From NCBI GenBank assembly GCA_023436825.1, contig JAEZHS010000776.1, positions 1 through 10,630 of the forward strand: 10,630 bases of DNA, in the 5' to 3' direction. Of the stretch, positions 6,474 through 10,630 are shown in pieces (within the stretch, counting starts at the first letter, position 1; each line of letters starts with the position of its first letter). The translations under genes and the position numbers were made by a program. Origin of the DNA: Pseudomonadota bacterium. Its GTDB lineage: Bacteria > Pseudomonadota > Alphaproteobacteria > Reyranellales > Reyranellaceae. The notes beneath the pieces were generated by a model that was given only the letters and a program-made list of their open reading frames with translations, was not told the origin of the DNA and searched no databases.

Positions 6474-7514
6474 TCATACCTTGAAGATCCGGGCATACTT
6501 CGCCTTGATCTCGTCGGCCGTCTTCTCGACCTCCGCCGGGTCCTCGCGCATGGTCTTGATCGAGCTGAGCGGCGGACGCCCGGCCTTGGCCTTGACCTTC
6601 AGGTTGGCCGGATACTGGCCGCTCAGATTGACGATGAACGCCTGGCCCTCGCCCGACATGATCCAGGCGAACATCAGCCGCGCGGCGTTGGGATTGGGGG
6701 CGGCCTTGAACACCGCCATCGGGTTCTCGACCAACGGCGTGCCTTCGATCGGATGGACGACCTCGATCGGCGCGCCGCGCTCGCGGGCCATCCAGAAGAG
6801 ATAGTCGCTGCCGTCGACGGCGATGGCGCGCTCGCCGGCCTCGAGCTTCTTGGGCGGCTCGGTGGCCGACTGGACCTGCATCACCTTCTGCTTGGCGAGC
6901 TTCTCGAAGTAGCCCCAGCCCAGCTCGCGCGCGATCTGCTGGGTCGCCGTCATGATGGTGCCGGAGTAGCCGGGATGGCCCTTCACCAGCTTGCCGGCGT
7001 ATTTCGGGTCGAGCAGGTCGTTGAAGCCCTTGGGCGCGTCCTCGGGCTTCACCAGGCTCGAATTGTAGGCCATCGCCGACAGGTGAGTGCGCTGGTTGAC
7101 GAAGGTGCCGTCGGGATCGCGCATCTCCGGCGCCACGTTCTCGGCGATGTCGACCGTCACGTAGGGCTGCAGCCAGCCCTCGCGCTTCCAGGTGATGAAA
7201 TGTGCGGCGTCGGAGCTGTTCACCACATCACAGCGCTTGATCTTGCTTGCCGTCTCCTGGGCGAGGCGATTGAACAGGCGTTCGGCGCCCGTGCGCTCGA
7301 CGGCGACCTTGATGCCGGGGAACTTGGCCTCGAAGGCCTTGGCCATCGGCTCGGCGACCGACAGGTCCATCGCCGTATAGTAGGAGACCTTGCCCTCCTT
7401 CTTGGCGGCCTCGATCAGCGCCGGCGTAATCACCTCGGCCGGTGGCGCGGCGGACACGACCTTTGCGCCAAAGGGCAGAAGCGCGGCGGATCCGAGCAGC
7501 GTACGACGATGCAT
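6474..7514 (-). CDS. AfuA/FbpA-like substrate-binding protein 2, 346 aa
   Basis: This is a periplasmic binding protein that would present its ligand to the adjoining permease. The Tat/Sec-like signal MHRRTLLGSAALLPFGAKVV ends near SAA-PPAE. The mature region starts ITPALIEAAKKEGKVSYYTAMD and carries the class features of iron-type binding proteins (COG1840-like): DVVNSSDAAH, DDP-type hinge PKGFNDLLDPK, GYSGTIMTATQQ and NPNAARLMFAW near the C-terminus. It is a close paralogue of the gene just upstream. Two starts are possible: 7520 overlaps the upstream stop as ATGA, while 7514 sits 7 bases after an AAGG Shine-Dalgarno and is preferred; they differ by two residues. The double-tyrosine iron ligand of classic FbpA is not evident (the nearest motif is GSDYLFW), so ferric iron is only one option. 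Confidence 0.9.
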   Translation of the reverse strand: MHRRTLLGSAALLPFGAKVVSAAPPAEVITPALIEAAKKEGKVSYYTAMDLSVAEPMAKAFEAKFPGIKVAVERTGAERLFNRLAQETASKIKRCDVVNSSDAAHFITWKREGWLQPYVTVDIAENVAPEMRDPDGTFVNQRTHLSAMAYNSSLVKPEDAPKGFNDLLDPKYAGKLVKGHPGYSGTIMTATQQIARELGWGYFEKLAKQKVMQVQSATEPPKKLEAGERAIAVDGSDYLFWMARERGAPIEVVHPIEGTPLVENPMAVFKAAPNPNAARLMFAWIMSGEGQAFIVNLSGQYPANLKVKAKAGRPPLSSIKTMREDPAEVEKTADEIKAKYARIFKV

Positions 7515-7516
7515 GA

Positions 7517-8587
7517 TCATACCTTGAAGAGCTTGAGATAGCGGGCCTTGATATCGTCGGCCTGATCGGCGACGGCGGCGGCGTCCTCGCGCAGGGTCTT
7601 GATGTCCGAAAGCTTCTTGCGCTCCGGGCGGTCCTTGACCTGGGGGTGCACCGACCGAAGGGCGCCGACCTCGACATTGAGCTGCTGCGCTTCGGCCGTC
7701 ATCGACCAGGCGTAGAACAAACGCGCGGCGTTGGGGTTGGCTGCACGCGCCAGGACAGCCGACGGGCCGGTGATCAAGGGCGTGCCTTCGACGGCATAGA
7801 CCTCGGCGATCGGCTCGCCGCGCGACTGCAGCACGTTCACCACATACTCGGTGCCGTCGGCCATCACCGCACGCTCGCCGGCCGAGATCTTCTTCGGTGG
7901 ATCGGCGGCCGACTGGACCTGCATCACCTTCTGCTTGGCGAGCTTCTCGAAATAGCCCCAGCCGAGGTCGCGGCTGAGCTGCTGCGTCGCCGTCATGATG
8001 GTGCCCGAGTAGCCCGGATGCGCCTTGACGATCTTGCCCGTCCACTTGGGATCGAGGAGATCGTTGAAGCCCTTGGGTGCGTCCTCGGCCTTCACCTGGC
8101 TGGTGTTGTAGGCGATCGGCGACAGCGTCACCCGCCACGAGGCGTACATGCCGTCCGGATCCCAATGTTCCTTGGGAAAGTACTTGGCGACGTCCTCGGG
8201 CAGGAACGAGGCCAGCATCGAAGCGCGCTTCCAGATGATGAGGTGCGCGGCATCGGAGCTGTTCACCACGTCGCAATTGTAGATCTTGCTCTGATACTCC
8301 TGGCCGATGCGCTGGAAGATGCGTTCGGCGCCCGAACGCTCGACCTTCATGCTGACGCCGGGATAGGCCGCCTCGAACGCCTTGCCGATCTTCTCCGCCA
8401 CCGGCAGGTCGACCGAGGTGTACCAGGAGAGCTTGCCCTCCTTCTTCGCCGCCTCGATCAGCGCCGGCGTGATCCTTTGGGCCTCTGGAGCGGCGCGCAC
8501 CTCGACACTGAACGAACCCGCCGCCATCGCGGCCGAGCCCGCCAGCACGCTGCGGCGCGTGAGCCTGCCTCTGAGGTTGCCCGTCAT
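7517..8587 (-). CDS. AfuA/FbpA-like substrate-binding protein 1, 356 aa
   Basis: This is a periplasmic ligand-capture subunit. A twin-arginine-like signal TRRSVLAGSAAMAAG (from residue 10) ends near VRAA-PEAQ (about 33). The mature chain opens with ITPALIEAAKKEGKLSWYTSVD. It contains CDVVNSSDAAH (about 105-115), PKGFNDLLDPK (171-181), GYSGTIMTATQQ (192-203), YFEKLAKQKVMQVQSA (212-227) and NPNAARLFYAW (284-294). The ATG at 8587 is firmly placed by GGAGG (8594-8598) at 6 bases. It begins one base after the ATPase stop and overlaps the next gene's possible start. By eye well over half of the mature residues match binding protein 2. The region around GTEYVVN, near the usual metal-tyrosine site, differs between the copies, hinting at different ligand preference. 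Substrate is not provable from sequence. Confidence 0.92.
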   Translation of the reverse strand: MTGNLRGRLTRRSVLAGSAAMAAGSFSVEVRAAPEAQRITPALIEAAKKEGKLSWYTSVDLPVAEKIGKAFEAAYPGVSMKVERSGAERIFQRIGQEYQSKIYNCDVVNSSDAAHLIIWKRASMLASFLPEDVAKYFPKEHWDPDGMYASWRVTLSPIAYNTSQVKAEDAPKGFNDLLDPKWTGKIVKAHPGYSGTIMTATQQLSRDLGWGYFEKLAKQKVMQVQSAADPPKKISAGERAVMADGTEYVVNVLQSRGEPIAEVYAVEGTPLITGPSAVLARAANPNAARLFYAWSMTAEAQQLNVEVGALRSVHPQVKDRPERKKLSDIKTLREDAAAVADQADDIKARYLKLFKV

Positions 8588-8588
8588 G

Positions 8589-9653
8589 TCATTCCTCCGC
8601 CAATGCCCGGCATTGTTCCGCCGGCAGTTGCAGCCACACCGCTTGGCCCGGCGCGATGTTGCGGCCGGGCGGCGCCGTCACGCGCAGCTCGGTCTTGTCG
8701 TCCAGCGCCACGGTGTAGTCGCGCACCGAGCCGAGGAAGACCTGCCGCGTCACGACGGCGGGAAGATGGTTGTCGGCGGATTGCGGCTTCTCGTTGGCGA
8801 TGGTGATCTCGTGCTGGCGCACCGAGAGCGCCACCGGCCGGCCGGCCTGAAGCGGCCTGCCCGTCGTGCGCAACGACGCGCCGGCAACGGACACCCGCGC
8901 ATCGTCGATCGCCGAGCCGCGCAGGATGTTGGAGCCGCCAATGAAACGGGCGACGAACTCCGAGCGCGGCCGGGCGTAGATCTCCTCGGGCGGTCCGAGC
9001 TGCTCGACCTTGCCGTGGTTCATGACGGCGATCAGGTCGGCCGTGGTCATGGCCTCGGCCTGGTCGTGCGTCACGTAGACCGTGGTGTAGCGGTACTGGT
9101 CGTGCAGGCGGCGGATCTCGAAGCGCATCTCCTCGCGCAGGTTGGCGTCGAGGTTGCTGAGCGGCTCGTCGAGCAGGAGCGTCTCAGGCTCGACCACCAG
9201 CGCTCGCGCGAGCGAGACGCGCTGCTGCTGGCCGCCCGACAACTCGCCGGGATAACGGTCGGCCAGCGCCTCGAGACGGGCCGTCGACAGGATGGCCTTG
9301 AGCTTGGCGTCGATGACGGCCTTGTCGAGCTTCCGAATCTTCAGCCCATAGGCCACGTTCTCGGCCACCGTCATATGTGGCCACAGCGCGTAGCTCTGGA
9401 AGATCATCGACATGTTGCGACCTTCCGGTGGCACCGTGCGCTGGGGCGACGAGAGCACCTTGCCGCCGACCACGATTTCGCCTGCCGAAGGCTCGATGAA
9501 GCCTGCAACCAGGCGCAGCGTCGTGGTCTTGCCGCAGCCCGATGGACCGAGAAGACAGACGAGCTGGCCGTGCTCGATGCGCAATGAAACCTCCGCAACT
9601 GCGGTCGTTTCGCCATAGCGCTTGGTAAGGCCTTTCAGCTCGACTGCGGCCAC
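8589..9653 (-). CDS. FbpC/PotA-type import ATPase, 354 aa
   Basis: This is the cytoplasmic ATPase of the importer. Motifs counted from the GTG start: Walker A GPSGCGKTT (36-44), Q-loop in MIFQSYALWPHMTV (Q86), signature LSGGQQQR (138-145), Walker B LLLDEP (159-164), D-loop SNLD (166-169) and switch histidine in VTHDQAEAM (H196). A C-terminal TOBE-like beta domain follows (about 280-350). Length is normal for FbpC/PotA/UgpC-type subunits. The GTG at 9653 is chosen because GGAGG lies 4 bases upstream. The longest open reading begins with TTG at 9683 and adds ten residues that do not resemble the family start; VELKGLTKRYG begins normally from 9653. It is the first gene of the importer operon. 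High confidence in function class, not in substrate. Confidence 0.93.
   Translation of the reverse strand: MAAVELKGLTKRYGETTAVAEVSLRIEHGQLVCLLGPSGCGKTTTLRLVAGFIEPSAGEIVVGGKVLSSPQRTVPPEGRNMSMIFQSYALWPHMTVAENVAYGLKIRKLDKAVIDAKLKAILSTARLEALADRYPGELSGGQQQRVSLARALVVEPETLLLDEPLSNLDANLREEMRFEIRRLHDQYRYTTVYVTHDQAEAMTTADLIAVMNHGKVEQLGPPEEIYARPRSEFVARFIGGSNILRGSAIDDARVSVAGASLRTTGRPLQAGRPVALSVRQHEITIANEKPQSADNHLPAVVTRQVFLGSVRDYTVALDDKTELRVTAPPGRNIAPGQAVWLQLPAEQCRALAEE
8594..8598 (-). promoter_or_regulatory. Shine-Dalgarno of binding protein 1
   Basis: Minus-strand GGAGG, 6 bases before the ATG at 8587 and embedded in the final codons of the ATPase gene. It is a strong site consistent with high translation of the binding protein. 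Confidence 0.7.
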
Positions 9654-9657
9654 GTTT

Positions 9658-9662
9658 CCTCC
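9658..9662 (-). promoter_or_regulatory. Shine-Dalgarno selecting the GTG start of the import ATPase
   Basis: Minus-strand GGAGG, 4 bases before GTG at 9653. It supports GTG over the upstream in-frame TTG (9683), which lacks a site. Confidence 0.6.
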
Positions 9663-9699
9663 CTGTCCGCACACCTTATTCAAATCGCCGGACGCGCGC

Positions 9700-9705
9700 T
9701 ATATT
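9700..9705 (+). promoter_or_regulatory. Candidate -10 box of the crotonase-like gene
   Basis: TATATT (5/6 to consensus) in an otherwise GC-rich divergent spacer, about 26 bases before the ATG at 9732. The -35 region is weak (TTCAAA at 9679-9684, spacing 15). It would give a short leader containing the AAGGA Shine-Dalgarno. I find no convincing promoter for the opposite-strand importer operon, which must start in the same 78-base spacer or farther upstream. Confidence 0.4.
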
Positions 9706-9731
9706 GCCGGCCAAACCTGAAGGATCGGTCA

Positions 9732-10520
9732 ATGCAGGAACAGAAAATCTACGGACGACGCGAGGGCGCCGTCGGCCACGTCGTGTTCAACAATCCGGCC
9801 AAGCTGAATGCCGTATCGCTCGACATGTGGGACGCCTTCGTCGGCCTCCTGAAGGACTATGCCAAGGATCCCGAGGTGCGCTGCGTGGTGGTGAGCGGCG
9901 CCGGCGGCAAGGCCTTCGTGTCGGGCGCCGACATCTCCAAGTTCGAGAGCGAGCGCGCCAACGCCGAGGCGCAGGTCCGTTACGACGCCATCTCCAAGGA
10001 AGGCTACGAATCGCTCTACGAATTTCCCAAGCCGACCATCGCCAAGATCACCGGCTACTGCATCGGCGGCGGCATGAACCTCGCCGCCTGCTGCGACCTG
10101 CGCTACTGCAACGAGGGCGCGCGCTTCGGCGTGCCGGCGGCGAAGCTCGGCCTGGGATACGGGTTCCTGCGCATCGAGCGGCTGTCGCGCATCATCGGTC
10201 TGTCGCGCTCGATGGAGTTCCTGTTCACCGCCAAGCAGTACTCCGCGGAGGAAGCCTACGAGATGGGCCTGGTGAACGGCGTGGCGCCCGACGCCGAGCT
10301 CGATTCGATGGTCGACAACATCACCGGCGCCATCGCGCAGAATGCGCCGCTCACCATCGCGCTCGCCAAGGCCGCGGCGCGCGAGATCGCCAAACCCGAG
10401 TCCAAGCAGGACCACAAGAAGCTCGAGGTCATGGCCAAGGCCTGCTTCGACAGCGAGGACTACAAGGAAGGCCGCCGCGCCTTCATGGAGAAGCGGAAGC
10501 CCGCCTTCCGCGGAAAATAG
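9732..10520 (+). CDS. Enoyl-CoA hydratase/isomerase-family (crotonase) protein, 262 aa
   Basis: This is a cytoplasmic crotonase-superfamily protein acting on an acyl-CoA thioester. The fold is clear: NNPAKLNAVS near the N-terminus (about 20-29), the oxyanion-hole segment SGADISKF (64-71), the second oxyanion segment GYCIGGGMNLAACCDL (108-123), and the C-terminal trimerisation helices with EEAYEMGLVN (173-182). Compared with rat mitochondrial enoyl-CoA hydratase, E144 of GGGCE is N116 here and E164 of QPE is A136 (VPAA), so both hydration glutamates are absent although the oxyanion hole remains. Other crotonases with PAARLGLGYG-type motifs are usually labelled enoyl-CoA hydratase without proof. 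AAGGA lies 7 bases before the ATG. It is divergent from the importer. The reaction is therefore uncertain: isomerase, hydrolase, decarboxylase or binding protein are all open. Confidence 0.92.
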   Translation: MQEQKIYGRREGAVGHVVFNNPAKLNAVSLDMWDAFVGLLKDYAKDPEVRCVVVSGAGGKAFVSGADISKFESERANAEAQVRYDAISKEGYESLYEFPKPTIAKITGYCIGGGMNLAACCDLRYCNEGARFGVPAAKLGLGYGFLRIERLSRIIGLSRSMEFLFTAKQYSAEEAYEMGLVNGVAPDAELDSMVDNITGAIAQNAPLTIALAKAAAREIAKPESKQDHKKLEVMAKACFDSEDYKEGRRAFMEKRKPAFRGK

Positions 10521-10526
10521 CAAAGA

Positions 10527-10616
10527 GCCGTCGCCCCGAGCGTAGCGAAGCGGAGCCGAGAGGCCTTGCCTTCTGCAGACAAGATCTCTCCGCTTCGCTC
10601 CGGTTGGGATGACGGC
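10527..10616. repeat. Second palindromic intergenic repeat, possible transcript end
   Basis: Imperfect inverted arms, roughly 10527-10567 and 10582-10616, share cores such as AGCGAAGCGGAG and outer GCCGTC/GACGGC. The modules resemble those at 6390-6470 (CTCCGCTTCGCTC and GGGATGAC). It starts 6 bases after the crotonase stop, so it may also act as a 3' stem-loop. There is no T-run. The remaining bases to the window end show nothing recognisable. Confidence 0.75.
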
Positions 10617-10630
10617 TTACCGTTCGAGGA

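Noticed and set aside
6327..7541. Plus-strand open frame of 404 codons antisense to binding protein 2
   Set aside because: Low-complexity L/H/D/R-rich translation opposite a clear gene; no Shine-Dalgarno or motif.
6474..8276. A 600-residue version of binding protein 2 with a long N-terminal extension
   Set aside because: The extension is an out-of-frame reading of binding protein 1 and precedes a normal signal peptide.
7646..9587. Two overlapping long plus-strand frames (7646-8806, 8382-9587) antisense to binding protein 1 and the import ATPase
   Set aside because: Both mirror well-supported genes and overlap each other; the repeated 'LDLHHLLLGELLE' similarity only reflects the complement of the duplicated binding-protein block.
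9653..9683. Upstream TTG start for the import ATPase
   Set aside because: It has no ribosome site, while GTG at 9653 has GGAGG 4 bases upstream and gives the usual family N-terminus.
9704..10612. Plus-strand 302-codon frame and a minus-strand frame (9729-10523) over the crotonase gene
   Set aside because: They are shadow frames; the crotonase frame has the fold motifs, Shine-Dalgarno and candidate promoter. The tail 'RRPERSEAEPRG' of the first is the translated palindromic repeat.

Overview
The window is GC-rich DNA with dense, short-spaced gene clusters. Gene style (Tat-like signal peptides on binding proteins, frequent ATGA overlaps, long open shadow frames) and a dispersed palindromic repeat that reads in translation as 'SSRAQRG' or 'RRPERSEAEPRG' point to an alphaproteobacterium, of the Bradyrhizobium/Reyranella/Rhodospirillales sort. 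The lineage is an inference from style, not from a marker gene. I see eleven protein genes, no RNA gene, no CRISPR array, no insertion sequence, and no gene-free stretch longer than about 120 bases.

Layout. (1) 38-2624, minus strand: a TetR repressor, a HlyD-type membrane-fusion protein and an ABC-2 type ATPase, joined by two ATGA stop/start overlaps. This resembles the E. coli cecR(ybiH)-ybhGFSR efflux arrangement; the membrane permease(s) should lie just left of base 1. A palindromic operator candidate abuts the TetR start codon and overlaps a possible promoter that would give a leaderless mRNA. (2) 2691-4173: a small SnoaL/NTF2-fold protein (minus, followed by a long hairpin) diverges from an NMT1/THI5-type periplasmic binding protein (plus) that has no transporter partner here. 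(3) 4166-9653, minus strand: an AfuA/FbpA-FbpB-FbpC-type ABC importer. Transcription order is ATPase, binding protein 1, binding protein 2, double-domain permease, then a small membrane protein of unknown role. The two binding proteins are tandem paralogues. A palindromic repeat lies between the second one and the permease and supplies the permease start region. (4) 9732-10520, plus strand: a crotonase-superfamily protein, divergent from the importer and lacking both standard catalytic glutamates, followed by a second palindromic repeat.

How the genes work together. The left operon probably exports a toxic compound under TetR control. The central operon captures an oxidised-iron-like or other anionic solute in the periplasm and imports it with ATP. 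The duplicated binding proteins probably widen ligand range or increase capture capacity for one shared permease. The crotonase and the NMT1 protein are not obviously linked to either.

The most distinctive features are the repeat that has become part of the permease start and N-terminus, the tandem binding-protein duplication, and the non-canonical crotonase active site. Nothing here is clearly a wholly new system.
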